Positions 1 through 13,800 of a stretch of 64,000 nt of DNA are shown in pieces. Numbering within the stretch: the stretch's first letter is position 1; every line of letters starts with the position of its first letter. The position numbers were made by a program, and so were the translations under genes. The DNA lies in contig NC_088302.1 in assembly GCF_032854445.1 (NCBI RefSeq), positions 12,147,338 through 12,211,337 of the forward strand. The letters run 5' to 3'. The notes beneath the pieces are model-generated. The model worked only from the letters and a program-made list of their open reading frames with translations, ran no database searches and was not told where the DNA came from. The DNA comes from Liolophura sinensis (taxonomy: Eukaryota > Mollusca > Polyplacophora > Chitonida > Chitonidae).

Positions 1-952
1 CCATATCACGCGCATCCCGTTGGGTCGTGTTAGATTGGGTACACATGAGGTGTTCTCTATAGGGTTCAAATGTAGCTTAATATCAACATATACAGCCTCA
101 AATATATCTATTTTCAACAAAGTCAATCAGAGATCATGGTGCATATTGTACACATTGAAAAGCTAGTAGTACTCTCTGAACAAAGTGTCCATATTCAGGT
201 ATGGTACCAAACACACGCGGTCAAACCAGCCAGTTTGCCAAAATGGAATCATCAATTATGCAAATTAACTGCCTCTCTCATGCACCATAAAGAAGACTGT
301 GACATCAAACAAGCATAATGGGACGGAGGCACATTGAACGCTAGCGATGGTACGATAGTCGCCACAATAGCCTTTGTGCGCTCATATTTCAGATTCTCCG
401 CCCCACTGGGCATACTCTCAGTTCTGTTACTCAGGTGGGTAACACTATTATATACCCAACTCCTAGAACCTGAACTTTACCCTAAAGACCCTAAAAATAT
501 GACCTAAGTCTGGACCCTATGTCACTCTGTGCTGGCTGTTTTTACATATATGTAACTCAAGCAATTTGTTTACTAGAATTTGTTTTTCAATTCCTATTTG
601 TTTCTTTTTTTACTGATTGTGTTTGCATGTACAAAAATGTCAACAAAATATCGGTTTTCCAACAATGTAAAACAACAATGCTAAATTAGGTGAAGTTTGC
701 AGCACACCTTCATACAATGTATAACCATATTGACATTCAAAAGTAATGACTGAACCTCCAGCTATTACAAGTCCACTTCCACACCTTTACAGCTAGAACC
801 TAGCTGTCCTACTATATTTATCATCCTCGAGCCCAGATTGTTCGAAAGTGTATTAGCTACCAGTTAAACCCGGCATTAACTGAAGTGCTATTGGTTTTGT
901 ATTAATTAGGATAATAAGATTGGTATTTAGGTTTAAGTCTGATATTTTTAAT
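1..952. other. Gene-free AT-rich stretch
   Basis: No exon, RNA gene or repeat family is recognisable here. Open frames are short and lack family resemblance or splice-site support. Confidence 0.5.
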
Positions 953-1123
953 ATTTTTATTTATTTATTTGATTGGTGTTTTATGCCTTGCCCATGAATA
1001 TGTCACTATTTTTGACTGATGTGACATTATGGTGGGAGGAAACCGGGCAGAGCCTGGGGGAAACCCACAACCATCAGTGCCCGCATTGGTGAGAGGCTCC
1101 TGAATCATTGGGCTGCGCTGGCA
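953..1123 (-). repeat. tRNA-derived SINE copy (main family)
   Basis: Read on the plus strand, the copy starts with TTTATTTATTTGATTGGTG and continues through the diagnostic GGGAGGAAACCGGGCAGAGC block to GGTGAGAGGCTCCTGAATCA. The tail is at the left, so the element lies on the minus strand. The tRNA-like head is cut short and the middle is partly deleted. Confidence 0.85.
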
Positions 1124-2197
1124 CACTTTCGCCACACTGTTTGCACCATTTTTTACAACCCTTAGTAATAATGATATTGCAAAGGTTGATAAAATTGCAC
1201 TCTGCTAGCCAATACATCTCGCTCAGCCCATACAAAGACATTAGACTACTTATGCAGTTTTCGTTCTTCTTTCACTTATTCACTTTAAATGTAAAACATA
1301 TCATTAATCTGATAATAGGGATATCAGATGAAAAGAAAGCAACACTGTATGTAGCCTCCAGCTCACTATACTCATTAGCTATGTTGTGACAGCTGAATCA
1401 CATAAATTAATAAGACATCATGAGACAATTATTTCTTTCCTTTTCCTTGAAGCTTGATGTATACCAAGCTACATGTATATACTCAGGGATACTGTATTTC
1501 ACCACCTTATAGGATCACTTATGAGGATTTTTTGTGTTTTTGGTGAATTTGAATTGAAACCATGTTAAGGCCTTTGTGTATTTCTGAAAATACATTATTA
1601 CCTACAGAATATAGGATCTGATCATACAATGGTTTTCTGCTGTTAAGAATTTTTCAGAAATTTACATCTCAGGTCAATTATCATAAAATCATGATTTATA
1701 CATGCCTTTTTCTATAGGTCAGGTTTTCTTTTTAAATGATAAAATTACAAGCAGGTAAATTATGCAACATTTTGGGACAACCCACTCAAATTACCATGGC
1801 AACAGATGTCATGAATAACTGTTGCAAACACATGCAAACGAGAATTATAAGAACAAATAATGTTTTATGCATTAGAGTATCAATAGTTTGCGCGTTTCTC
1901 ACGCGTAGATTTGATGTAAACTATTCAGGTTGATCTTCAGGTCTATGATCTGTAATATAAACATTTGCTGACATTTTCCATTTATTGCTTGTATGTATAA
2001 TTAACTATACGAAATATATCTTTTAAAGTAGTATACAGAATATACTCTTTTAAATAGTACTTTAAATGTTTCATGCATGTATGCATCTCTGGCACGTATA
2101 GTTTTAGGCCAATATATCTGTTTACAAGTAAATTCATAGATTTTTCTCTATATGCTCTAAACAATAAAGTCTTTGCAATTTTAAACTCTTTAATGAT

Positions 2198-2363
2198 TTA
2201 TTTATTTATTTATTTAGGTATTTGACTGGTGCTTTATGCCGTACTCAAGAATATTTCACTTATATGACAACCAGCATTATAGCAGGAGGAAACTAGGCAA
2301 AGCCTGGAGGAAACTCACAACCATCAGCAGGTTGCTGGCAAACCTTCACATTTACAGCTGGAT
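2198..2363 (-). repeat. tRNA-derived SINE copy
   Basis: A run of TTTA repeats is followed by the tail and body blocks (CGTACTCAAGAATATTTCAC, then AGGAGGAAAC and CAGGTTGCTGGC). The tRNA head is missing. Divergence is moderate. Confidence 0.85.
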
Positions 2364-4220
2364 ATAATTTTAATGATGTATTTCATCAAAAGTTCAGCAT
2401 ATTAATTTTAAAAAGTTTAACTTGCTTGATTCTGATTGGTTAATTCATTTTAACCGTACCACTCTAAAGTTTTTTGTGAAGTTTGAAAAAGTTGGTGTCA
2501 GAAGTATTGCCTTAAGTACATTATGTGCTTCTGAAGGTGCATTTTTAAGTATCCTAAACCTTACATGAAATACGGTATGTCACACACAAAACATGTTCAT
2601 TCTTGCAACTCTCGCTCTATCACCTCAAAGTCATGCAAAAAACACAACTGTAGTGAGCACGTCTGCCAATAACTAAAACCTAATTTAATAATAAACTTTT
2701 CCAATAACAATTTAACTTTTTGGTTGCGGCAGTAGCTGTGGCAATGACATGCACACTGTTTTGGAAAAGTACATTTCTCAATATATTCTCTAACGAAAAT
2801 CAATTTTCAATGTGATTAATACACCTTTCAGTTTGGACTTTGGAGTTATCTGGGTCGGTCAATTTCACTGCTTCCCAAAATATTAATTTCATATTTACAC
2901 AGAGCAATGAGTGAATGCACAATGTCTGCTCTAGTCAGTGGCTCAGCAAAAGCCTGCTTATAAGACAGACAAAAGAATGCTAGGAAGACACTGAATTCAG
3001 GGGGAAAGCTTAAAATCCTGTGTACAGCTTGGACCTGAATACCCAAGTTTTGGAGGTTTCATGTGTTGCCCATGATAATCTGAAAAACACCTACCTTACA
3101 AACAGCATCTCCTGACCTTTACATTTCCAGGACAGTAATGTGGCACCTAAAACATAAGATACAAATTGGGATTGATTGATGATGTTGTTAATGTTCGACT
3201 GATATAACAAGTCAATCTCAAGGTTATTACACTGTCATGAAGCCAATAAAAGGTGTTCAAGTAAAGGAAACCCACATGCTTAACCATGCATTCCTATCTT
3301 AACCAAGCATTCCCATGTTAACCAGAAACTCCCATCTTAACCAGGCATCATTCATTTATTTTGCATATAAATTTAACACCTCTCCACACTGACATATCAA
3401 CTTTGTTCATGTTTTTGTTTGGCTGTGAACACATTCTTGTTAGAGCTACATGTACTCTGACAGTACATGCTGTAAATGACCTAAAACTTGTCCATGGCTA
3501 AGTTGCTCATTTTGCCTGACTCTGAGAGCTGTATCGATAAAACGCTTTGAGGTAGGATAGTACAAATAGGTAAGAATAATGTCAGTACAACTGTCTCTCA
3601 TAAATGCTCCTTTTCGGGTGAAACTTAAGGTTGTTTACTAACAATATGGTCCACCTTACAAATGAAGCAAACCTAATTACACCTAAAGCAAAAGACCTCA
3701 AAAAATCGAAGTAAGCATCACTAAATAGATTACTTAAAACTATATATAAATATACCTTTATTTATTTTTTTAGATTTTTGTGAAAAGAGTTAAAGGCACT
3801 CAGACATCTGAATTCTAAGGTGGGCTTTATGGACTATACTATCAGAGATATGAACTCTGACGTCACAAGAAGTTTTTCCAACCCTAATCATGGCACTGAA
3901 TGTTGAGATCACTCTTTGTATCCTTGAGCGAAAGGTTACTGAACTAATGTTCCCAAAAATTCCTTCCTTCTGGTGAACATCAGGAAAAAATGTGATGTGT
4001 CGTCAGATTTCCAAGATACTGTCAGAATGGCTCATATAGCCCATCATAGTTTTCAAATATTTGAATACCTTTCAACACTCTAAAAAAACCTGAGAAAATG
4101 AAAGTACCTTTAGTTTTCAGTTGTCTGTAAGATGAACCTTACTTCATATTTTAGCTGTCTTTCACTTTAAGAAGTGCAGCTGTCAGTTTTGTGTCTGACA
4201 ATGAATTGATGATTACTTCA
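2364..4220. other. Gene-free AT-rich stretch
   Basis: No supported gene was found. Around 3265-3350 the phrase 'ttaaccaggcattcccat' recurs about four times in degenerate form, a weak local repetition. The open frames have no recognisable domain. Confidence 0.4.
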
Positions 4221-4239
4221 TTGTGGCCTGTCCCAGTAC

Positions 4240-4650
4240 AATATAGAGACAAAATATGGGAGAGTCCGTGACACATCTGGTGTGGGGATTATTAGAATAT
4301 CAACGGCCACATGTTGTGAGAGCAGATTACCTTAGGCCTAATGACCTGATTAATGGAAGGGGCTTAGGGTTGCCTGTCTATAAGTCCTGCTATACCTGGA
4401 CGGTGGAATCAATTCATTACGCCGCCAATCAATCACACCCGAGCTAATCACAATAACTTTGCACACGCTCCGAGCTGTCAGACAGAGAGTACGTAAGAAA
4501 TGTCTGACTATTACCTCCATGGGAACCGGGATATGATCCCATTATCCAACCAGCTATTGTTGTTCCCCAGTCGATATTGACCCAGACTTTCACAAAAGGT
4601 GCAACAGCTGGCTGTGAAAATCCAGAAACTAGCCAATTGCATACAGATCA
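4240..4650. other. Candidate conserved non-coding or regulatory block
   Basis: Base composition becomes balanced and repeat-free relative to the AT-rich flanks. The block has several homeodomain-like TAAT cores (for example 'ggcctaatgacctgattaat' near 4335). The short open frames here look non-coding. Conservation cannot be judged from one sequence, so this is only a candidate. Confidence 0.2.
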
Positions 4651-5321
4651 ATATACAACACAGGTTAAATCTGCACAGCATTTAATGCCTTACAGGTTTT
4701 TAAATCTCTCAGTTTCATCACAGGTTGTAGTGAGAATCTTTACAACAGACCTAATATGTATAGGTTGCTCTGGCCATCAATTTCCAGAACAACTTTATAG
4801 CTAATCAATAACTGTTCATCAGATTTCAAGATCAATCTCCAGTCTATGTTACTGGCTACCACTGATGCCATGGACATTAAAAGCCAATTGCTCTGTTAAA
4901 GCAGTCGCTGCATGATTTAACAAAATGAAAATATTATCTAGTCTAACCAGCATAAATTTACCTGTTCTCGTTTGTTCTCACAAAAAAAAGTCTTAATGAA
5001 AATCTATGACCTATAAAAATGGAATGGACCTATTGACATATATTTGGGTTTGTCTCCTTCCACATCAAATAAAAAATAAGCAGACATAAAAATGTATATT
5101 ATGTTTGTTTGAACTGTTCACTTTTCAAATCAGTAAGAAACAAAATCTATGTCTAGATTTTAGAAACATTTTGGACAACAAACATGGAATCAACTATAAA
5201 TAAATGGCAAGATAGCCACTAAGCTTCATTCCACACAAAATATGCATGCTGTAGTACTTGTATAAAAGACTTGATATAACATATTTTTAAGCTGTTCAAA
5301 TGTGGGATCGATAATATTTTC

Positions 5322-5692
5322 CCTTGGGGATATTTTCCCCATTGGACAATTCCCCCCAGGGACATTTTTCCCATTGCATTATTTCCCCTATGGACATTTT
5401 CCCCCATTCGACTATTCCCCCTATTGACATTTTCCCCATTGGACTATTCCCCTTATGGACATTTTCCCCCATTGGACTATTCCCCCTATGGACATTTTCC
5501 CCATTGGACTATTCCCCTTATGGACATTTTCCCCCATTGGACTATACCCCCTATGGACATTTTCCCCAATGAACTATTCACCCTATGCCCCCCTATGGAC
5601 ATTCTGACCATTGGACTATTCCCCTTATAGACATTTTCCCATTGGACTATTCCCTCTGTGAACATTTTTCCCTTTGCACATTTGCCCCCATA
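5322..5692. repeat. Minisatellite, about 33-bp unit, about 11 copies
   Basis: The unit is close to 'cattggactattccccctatggacattttcccc', repeated in tandem with substitutions and small length changes. Open frames on both strands across it (PLDYSPYGHFP-like and its antisense) follow from the repeat and have no other support as genes. Confidence 0.9.
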
Positions 5693-5929
5693 CATGTATA
5701 TATAACCAGGCTATTTTGCTAAGGTGTTTTGTACAACGAAAATATAGTAGATTTAATTATATCTTCACCAGGCACGTTATAGCATTTTACAGCATATTTT
5801 GTCTTATTAATCCATGAAACTACAAATATATTTTATAATCTTGAGGATTATGGATTTATTGCTTATTTCAAGGTCTTATATAAATATATATAAATATTGC
5901 AAGGTATAAATAGTGGTAAGCTCAAAACA

Positions 5930-6012
5930 GAGAACACACAGGATTTGAACTCTGGATTGGGGGAAGATTAACCGCTGTGATATCCTCGTGATGGCCTCAC
6001 TTCCATGACAAT
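5930..6012 (-). repeat. tRNA-like SINE head fragment (different family)
   Basis: On the minus strand a near-consensus pol III A box (TATCACAGCGG, one mismatch) is followed about 25 bp later by a B-box-like AGTTCAAATCC. The rest does not match the main SINE, so this is probably a relic head of another tRNA-derived SINE. It is not a functional tRNA: the spacing and stems are poor. Confidence 0.4.
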
Positions 6013-6319
6013 GTGCAAGTGCATTCTGGGAATAAAGAAAAAAAAAAGACGCCACTGATTTGAGCAAGTCTGTGTATTTCTCACTAAATGTCAGATCCCA
6101 TCCGTGTTTGAACAGGCTTTCTCTTCCGCACAGGACTTGGCATTGTTTTACTGTTTGAGTCCGTGGAGATTTACGGATATGCGTGGGAGGCAGATTGTCT
6201 ACGTCAGTGTACTGGAGGATCATGGGAGATATGTTGACGTTTCTCTTCACAGACATGCCATTGATTTTCCCCACCAAAAAATAAAAAAAGCAGCAAACTT
6301 TTCACCAAAACATTGCCTT

Positions 6320-7800
6320 GAAAAACCCTGACATTCGTACAAAGAATTCCAGGAGAAAAAGCCTTTAAGCTATGTACGTCTTGGATTTCTCCGTGAATAC
6401 AATGTCACAGTGATCTTGAGTGGACAGCCCAAATTTATTTAAACATTCTCTTCTCAGATAGTTGCATTACATCATTTTAGATTCACTGGACTAAAATAAT
6501 CCTCTCTGAGCCATACATGTTCTTACGTTGCCCAACCCTATTTCTGCAACCTCTTACATGGTTGAGGGTAACTCTGAATGTAACTGATCCACCTTAATGT
6601 TCTAATAGTACGAGAACTTTGGTGAGTTTGCCCAAATCAGAACTTCACAGAAGAGATAATGTTTTAGTCAAGGCAGAGAAACGTTCTTAAAATGTATTTA
6701 CAACAACACAAAGTGAACATGTGTTAGGGTTGAGGAAATAGGGTACATACATAAGCTCTGAAACATTGCCATGTACATGTGCGTGAAACACTGTCATCAC
6801 ATACAAGGTCACTATTATCCATTTACATGTATGTAGAGAAATAAACTTCATACCAAAATCTAAAAAACACCCACAAAAAAATTATCACATGTACATGTAG
6901 AGCATATTCAGTTTGCACAACTTGGAGGAAATCTATGTAAACATAGTGAGCGGCACGGAGAGAAAATCAATTCTGACAATCGTCCTCTAATGTATAACTC
7001 AGACAACATTACTTAATCTATACATGAATGCTGACTTGACAAAAATACACATGTAGTCATAAGGGCTACCGTAAACAACTTACGAAACTGTCACAGACAT
7101 AATCTAAATTTATATGTTATTGAAACGTAAGACACAGTCTGACACATAACGCTTGCAAAACTGCATGAACCCTGCCCAAATAACTATATATGCAGAAGAA
7201 AGACAATTCAGTTCAAATATCTTAAACACTGTGCTTATGTAGTACAAGTATGTATGAGTATAACACTACAAAATACAAAATAATGGACACAAAAACCATA
7301 TATCCATATGTAATTCATCTGATTAATACAACTGTAAAAACATTTCTAGTTATTTTATACAGGGACTGTACTTCACCTTACGTTTCAACACTTACTCTTT
7401 TTCCTTAAATCTTGATACCCCAGTCCCTCTTAGAAGAAACATGTTTTAAGGTTTGTTTGGAAGGTAGGATATCCATGGCAGTGGGGGTATGGGGGGGAAG
7501 GGGGGGGATGTGATTTTGAGGTTGATTTTTGCAAAAATGAATTTTTGGGGGTGAATTTTTAGAGCAAACACTAGTACAATATTTTTCCTTTCATCAATCT
7601 TCAGAATATAACTATACCCAAAGCCACTGAGCTTTTTTTTTATGGCAAATACACGAAGCCAGTTTTTTTTTTTAAATGTGTCAATACAGCTAAATCTATG
7701 TAATGGTAATGACATCCTTAAAGATCGATCAAAATACAATAAATATCTCTTAACGCCACTTAAGGCTAACACAGACCAAAATTGATTCTTTTTTTCTTTC
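6320..7800. other. Gene-free stretch with a G-rich patch
   Basis: No exon is recognised. Positions 7480-7508 hold three long G runs separated by 2-3 bases on the plus strand, so this patch could form a G-quadruplex. Confidence 0.4.
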
Positions 7801-8070
7801 AGCACTTACAATATATCAATGGGCAAGCCGTGACAAGCGGCCATGAAATGTAGGCTCTTCAGCCAAATGTATCAGCTGCCAAATTTGCAGGAAATTGCTA
7901 AAAGCCATTAGCAGTCAGACAGATTCACATAAATATTTCACTAAGGTGGGTAATAGCATGCAGACGCTGTACTGGGTGACCTAAATAAAACTGTCTACAG
8001 AATGACCTTACAGGAAAGTGCGAGGCAAAGGGTTAACCAATGAGGTAATTATAGGCTTGTCTTCTTCAGG
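7800..8070. other. Candidate conserved non-coding block
   Basis: This is a compositionally balanced, repeat-free stretch in AT-rich surroundings. It contains TAAT/ATTA cores and CAGCTG-type E-boxes ('tcagctgcc', 'aaagccattagcag'). No reading frame is convincing. Only cross-species alignment could confirm it. Confidence 0.2.
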
Positions 8071-9435
8071 AAATATATCTTTTCTCCAAATTATGCATTC
8101 CGTGTTTAGAACCAATGCCCGGTAATAATATGTCCAGTGAATTTCAATGTTATTTAGTTTCTCTAAGTCACCAAACTCTGATAAAAATTATAATTAACTG
8201 TACACTGGGTATTCAATATTGTGCGAATATAAAAAATGCACTTTTTTGATGTGTCAAATGAAGCATGACACTGCCAATGTTTTCAAATTAGTATTTCATT
8301 TCTAATCTGGATAATCATGCAAACCGATCTTGCATTTAATATCAAAAATTACTTTCTTTCTTTTTTATTCAAAGGAAAAAAAATCGTGACATGGGCCTAC
8401 ACTGATTAAGATTTTATAATAAAAACAAAATATATGTTAAGCATCCAGAAATATCATGTGCTGACTTCAGTGAAAATCTGATGATTTTTTTTTCTAGCAA
8501 GACTATAATCTGTCTGATCATTTTTCATAAATTACAAATCAAACATACACTGCTCACCTATTTCAAATCACAGGTGTCTCTTGTGTTAATCTTGATTGTT
8601 ATATGTAACCAATATTGCTAATTTGCTAGTGTATATATAGCACCTGATAACTTTCCATGAATAATAATAATTACCTTGTATTTGTTCACAGTCTTATCAT
8701 AACTACATCATAATTTCTTCATTCCATACCACCAGCTTTATGAAGTTTTTGTTTCAAACACTTTAACACAAGCTTCCACAGAAAAGCAATGACGTAACGT
8801 GTCAGACAACACCTGTCATCCTTTCTGACCAGGCATTCCCTCACTATCTCAGAGTTATTTACTATTAATATAACAAGGATGCAAGGTATAGCCTTCTCTG
8901 TTACATCCTGAAATAAGTCTTGAAGGATATTACACATCAATTTTATATAGTTCATAAAATTTCATCACCACAAATTACAAAAACAAAAAAATCAAATCAA
9001 ATAGGTCTACATATGACACTGAAGATTTAATTACCAAGTTAAAAGCATAAGAAAAAACTTTTCTTGTATGCCGTGGTATAAAATAGCCTTAACATGCATT
9101 ATGCCGTAAAAACTCCAAAAACATGTACCGGTGAGTGGATTACATATATAAGTATATACTTATACTGGTTTCAAAACACCTACAAAAGTCCGAATATATA
9201 AACACAGCCAATTTTAAAGCCGTTACTGTATAATGCCACCATTTTCAGCTACATCTGAAGAGAGTTCCGCAAAAATCCCGGGTGATAATTCAAAGGCATT
9301 CACCTGTCATCTGGGCGTCGCTCAATCAAATCTAGCCACCCTCATTAATACAACTTCAACAGGCACGTCGATGTGAAGTACAAAACTATCGGCTCAGATT
9401 AAAGTCTATTTCGCATGTGTGAAATCCCATCTTAC
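8071..9435. other. Gene-poor stretch with one weak exon candidate
   Basis: At 8719-8908 on the minus strand an open frame follows a good acceptor (acttatttcag/GATGTAAC) and ends at TGA (...KLHKAGGME). It has no family resemblance I recognise, and its phase does not join the orphan exon at 9436-9508. It is therefore left as an unassigned possibility. Confidence 0.2.
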
Positions 9436-9508
9436 CGTGCAAATGAACGACGGCCGAGGTACCATCCCCCCTAGAGAGACTGATCAAATCTTTCGGATTG
9501 GCAGACAT
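9436..9508 (-). CDS. Possible orphan first coding exon, unknown gene
   Basis: On the minus strand an ATG opens a 24-codon frame, MSANPKDLISLSRGDGTSAV followed by VHLH. It ends in phase 1 at a strong donor (CACG/GTAAGA). The surroundings (9240-9620) are more GC- and CpG-rich than the rest, as expected of a promoter or first exon. It would be divergent from PTCD2, whose start lies 1.3 kb away. I find no downstream exon in the right phase and do not recognise the protein. A chance ATG-to-donor frame is a real alternative. Confidence 0.28.
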
Positions 9509-9871
9509 AACTGTCCTCGTCTGTGTTTACCCCGCAATCTTGCTAAACCTTCTCCACTTGGAGCCTGTCACTGAACTGCCGGCTGATATCTGGGTCAATA
9601 CCAGACGACTTGGGGGGTCACCGGGGTCAAGCCACGGCCGACTGGTAAACAGTTTTGTAGCATTCTCTGCGAAACCAATTAATATTTTCCGTGGTGATTT
9701 GTGTGATAGATCTTTAGTTGCATTTCTCATCCAGCTGTAAGAGTCAGGCTTGAACTTTTTGCTAAAAGTCAAAAAGACTTTTTCAGGAAATTAAACAATA
9801 ATAACAAACACACAAACTGTAAAAGAAATAATTAAAAAAATAAAAAGAAAAATACACTCCTAACTTAATTC

Positions 9872-10040
9872 TCTTGTATTGGTGTTTTACATCATATGCA
9901 TTATGGTGTGAGGAAAAAAGGCAGAGCGTGGGGGAAAACCCAGGACCATCTGCAGGTTGCTGCATGACCTTCCCACGTAGGACTGCATAGGAAGCCAGCA
10001 CAAGCTGGATTTGAACTCAGGAGAGACTGCATTGTTTAAT
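9872..10040 (-). repeat. tRNA-derived SINE copy
   Basis: The copy runs from TTGTATTGGTGTTTTAC through the body blocks (GTGAGGAAAAAAGGCAGAGC, GACCATCTGCAGGTTGCTG) to 'agctggatttgaactcagga' near the B-box region. It has an internal deletion. Confidence 0.85.
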
Positions 10041-10377
10041 GTTCTATCAGTGTTAAACATCTAATACCGGGTATATACTTTAAAAGCTATCATATATTTT
10101 TGATCAAAGAAATGGTATTCGTGTGAAAGTGTGACATGTCTGATAACCTCGAACCATGCAGTAGCTAGTATGAATGTGTTATCTTTAACTTTGTCATCCG
10201 CATCGGAACCCGGTAGTATCCAAGATGAAACTATTTCCGCACTAAATTCTGGTAATTTTTCTTATTATTTCGAGATTTTTCAAAAAAATGTTATTGTGGG
10301 TCAACAAGAATCCCAAAACACAGGACTGCATGACATTTAAGATAACTTATTGAATGCAATTAAAGAATACAGCGTTG

Positions 10378-10592
10378 GATGAGAGTAAAACTAGAGCGGC
10401 AAAAAAAAAACAGTGTGATTATCGGCAAATGGTCACGTGTAACCAGTGAAATACAGCCTCTTGTCAGTTTACCTCAGTGTGGGTTTTATTCCAGATGTTC
10501 ATGTAAATGTTTAATAAATAGAAGCATCTTTCAATCCCCCTAGTAGTATGGTTTAGTTAATCAGGATTAGGTTAAAAAAAAAACTCAAAATG
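10378..10592 (+). repeat. Uncharacterised interspersed repeat, copy A
   Basis: This segment aligns along its length with 18000-18216 in the same orientation. Shared blocks include GAGAGTAAA, ACAGTGTGAT.AT.GGC, GTCAC.TGTAACC, CTTCTTGT.A.TTTACCT and a final AA.CAGGATTAGG/AACCAGAATTAGG block. No terminal inverted repeats, A/B boxes or coding potential are visible, so the class is unknown. It lies about 250 bp upstream of the PTCD2 start. Confidence 0.65.
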
Positions 10593-10836
10593 CATAGATT
10601 TCATTAATCACATGAAGCGACTTGTTATACATAATTTATTACTTCTTCAAATTAATTGTTTTAGGGTTCTTTTTTTCTGAAGGCAACGTATGTGTATTTT
10701 GCCTTCGAAATCACCTCGATCGCTTAAATCCTTTACCATAAGTGATGTGACAGATACACTTATAGTGCGTAGGGTAATCATTACGGAGCTTTTTTTGCAA
10801 AGCTATTGTCAGTCTACTTACTTTACCTAAACAAGC

Positions 10837-13800
10837 ATGGCGGCTTCACTACGACATGTGATTCAGAGAACCAGATCTCAGATTCACCCTTTCGTAAAAA
10901 CAGTTTCTCGGTGCGAGCTCCGCGTCACATATCAAGGTACGAACACAGAGCTTTTTGTGGTTGCGATTGAAAGCAATGTCATCCGTTGCAACAGCGCACA
11001 TGCGATTTATAACTTACACACAGCTATTGACAATCGCAACAACAGCAACAACAGTCGTATCTTATGTTAGCTTGTCCAAGCTCCCTGGTATGGCCTCGCC
11101 TGCATCTGACGTCAGCTGCCAAAGGCTCTATCTGTACCCAACCTCGTAATCTTTTGCTTTGTTGTCACTGTTTGTGTAATACCTTTCAGCCAGGTAATCA
11201 CTCTCAAGCCCATTCCAAATCATAGTGTATTTCTATCAAAAAGCGTCTCTAGTATCCTTCAGAATAGAATTATCTTGTATAACGTGCTACATCAACAACA
11301 GCAATCTGACCTGATCTTTTTGTACGATTTAATCTGAAACCACTCCTAGGTTATGACATACAAGCCCGATTAGTGTAAGAAAAATAGTTTTCTTTACCCT
11401 AAGCCATTTTCTCAGAAAGTTACATGCTTCACAAAAGCTGGGGTTTTTTTTGTAGTTAGATCCGACGTAGAGGTACTCGCGTTCTGTGAGAAGCAAAACA
11501 TTTTTTTTACAGTGGGGCCAAATGCGGTGACATGTTTCTGCGAAGCTAGGTATGAGAGCCTCACTTTCACATTATCGACTTCCCAACTATGACAGCAGGC
11601 CAGTGCACAGAATAAGAGGAGATTTTACAAAGTTGAATTTAAATTTATGGTTACAGAATGTGAATCTAAAGTGAAGTGAACTGTTAGCTACGTGGTAAGT
11701 TCACTATTCTGCATATGCAGACTATTGGTTTTTAAGTTTTACCAGTTTTTTTGTCACGTGTACATCCTACTTATGTCATTATGAATGCACATGTTCAAAA
11801 TCTGCAGCCATAATGTTTTAAAGGTCAATATGACATGAAAATCCATAGATTGTCGAAACAAAATGAAGACACACACAGAGGCCATTTCAGCAACTTTGTG
11901 CAGAGATTTCCATATAGGGCTTCAAGCCCATATAGCCTAAGGTGGCTATACTTCAACTCTAATCCTTCTAGATGAACACAGGATGCTGTTTTAAAAGTCT
12001 GACATTTATCCTAACGAGGCATTCGGTACCACCAAAGTTCTAGCAGTCAGTGTGACCACAAAGAAGTGAGTGAATTAGTTCCATTGGTGTGGATAGTAAA
12101 TTAAGAGGATTGTATTTGAGATTTGAAATTACATATAAACACATGGACAAAGTGAGTTGGACAGAAGTGAGTTTTATTCCACACCATGTTTTTATCTTGC
12201 CGGACTGCCGGACCAGTGCTAATTTCAAGCCTGTATTCATCGGCCATATGGTGGCAGTGGAACATTTGGACACTTAACCTTACAAAATGTGGCAGTTTCA
12301 AAACATGGATTAAAAGAAAGTTAGCCACAGTTGGTGTACACCCCTGTGGCTAAAAGAACATTGCCTGCCTCTAATTAACACATATTATATTCATTTACCT
12401 GATAAATTAAATCATCAATTTTTATCATCAGCTGGCACAAAATGAGTTTTCTGATCAATTGAAAACTGAAACCATATAAACAACCTAACCCAAACAAAAG
12501 CGACATAACTCAGAATATTAATGTGTGCTTAATTATTGTAGAGACATTGTTGTTGAATTTGAAATTATAGTTACTTCTTGTCTTTTTTTAATAACCCCAG
12601 AATCAAGTTCAATATTTTTGTTAAACCTGAAGTGAAATGGCAGCATTGGTCTGGCTGAATAGACGAACATCTGACAACAAAATCCAATTATTAGAGTACC
12701 CTTATTTTTGAAGTGAATAAAATGAATACATAAATTAAACCTCTCACCCATTACATGTTATGGAACTTTCTAACCACATTTGAAGTAAACTACAAGTATG
12801 GAGTGGTCTGATAGTTTCTGTTTACTGTCTTTTTTTAGGTAAACGATTCCTGTTTAGCAGAGAATTTCTAGGTCTGGACAACTATGAGAGGCAAAGGATG
12901 ATAACGGCTGACAAATTGGGAGATGTCAAAGGTTAGAGGTCATGGAAGAGGGGCATGTGTGGTGCGATTAGTGGTTATTGTTAATTATGAGTAAAATAAT
13001 GTCCTTTTTAGGACATCCAGTTTTCGTCTAATACTTGCACTGTGTTTCAGTTTACTGTCCATATCTGAAAGTACCAGACATGCCTGTAAGCATTTTAACA
13101 AGGAAGATTGACAGCTACTAACATAGCTAAAGCTTTATTTCTTATGAAATTTCTGGTTTCTATGGCAACTGATTTGAAATGGCAAGTTTAAGTGGTGTGA
13201 ATAGAATAGAAATCATAACATTTTGCACAGGTATTCTATACTTGGTATACATGTTTATATTTCCAATTTGAGGTGATTTGATCAGATTTCAGGTTTATAT
13301 GGCAGCCTTCGAAAAATAAGAGATCTTCCAAAACTGCCACATATATTACCAAATTTCCTTTGCCTGTTAAATTTCGAGCTGTTAGTTCTTGTCACTAATA
13401 GATTTATCCCATTGTCTCTATGACAGATAAGTTTTGTTCCCGCATGGAGACATACATCAGTGGCGATGACCCTGGCACAGTGTTCACAGATGACCTGAAA
13501 ACTATGCTACATATCAGCTCATCCCAAGAGGATTTCAACATCACAGAGAAGATGTTTCGAGAGTAAGCCAGCATCAGTCATATTAACAGTTTGTTGAAGA
13601 AAACAAAAAAGAAGCATTTGTTAGAGTTGGCGATAAGATATGTACATGTAGACTGTAGACCACTATAATGAGGTTGAGTATGTGGGGTTTTTGTTGTTGT
13701 CTTTTTGTGTGTGTGTATGGGTGGTGAGGGCCTTATTGTAATCATAAACTGTATAAAATAGATAACCACTGCTTCTGGTAGGAAAATCTGTTTTCTGAAT

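Noticed and set aside
5876-6277. 133-codon minus-strand open frame starting MVGKINGMSVKRN
   Set aside because: The front part looks mildly coding, but no acceptor, donor or family match supports it, and its end runs through a tRNA-like SINE head.
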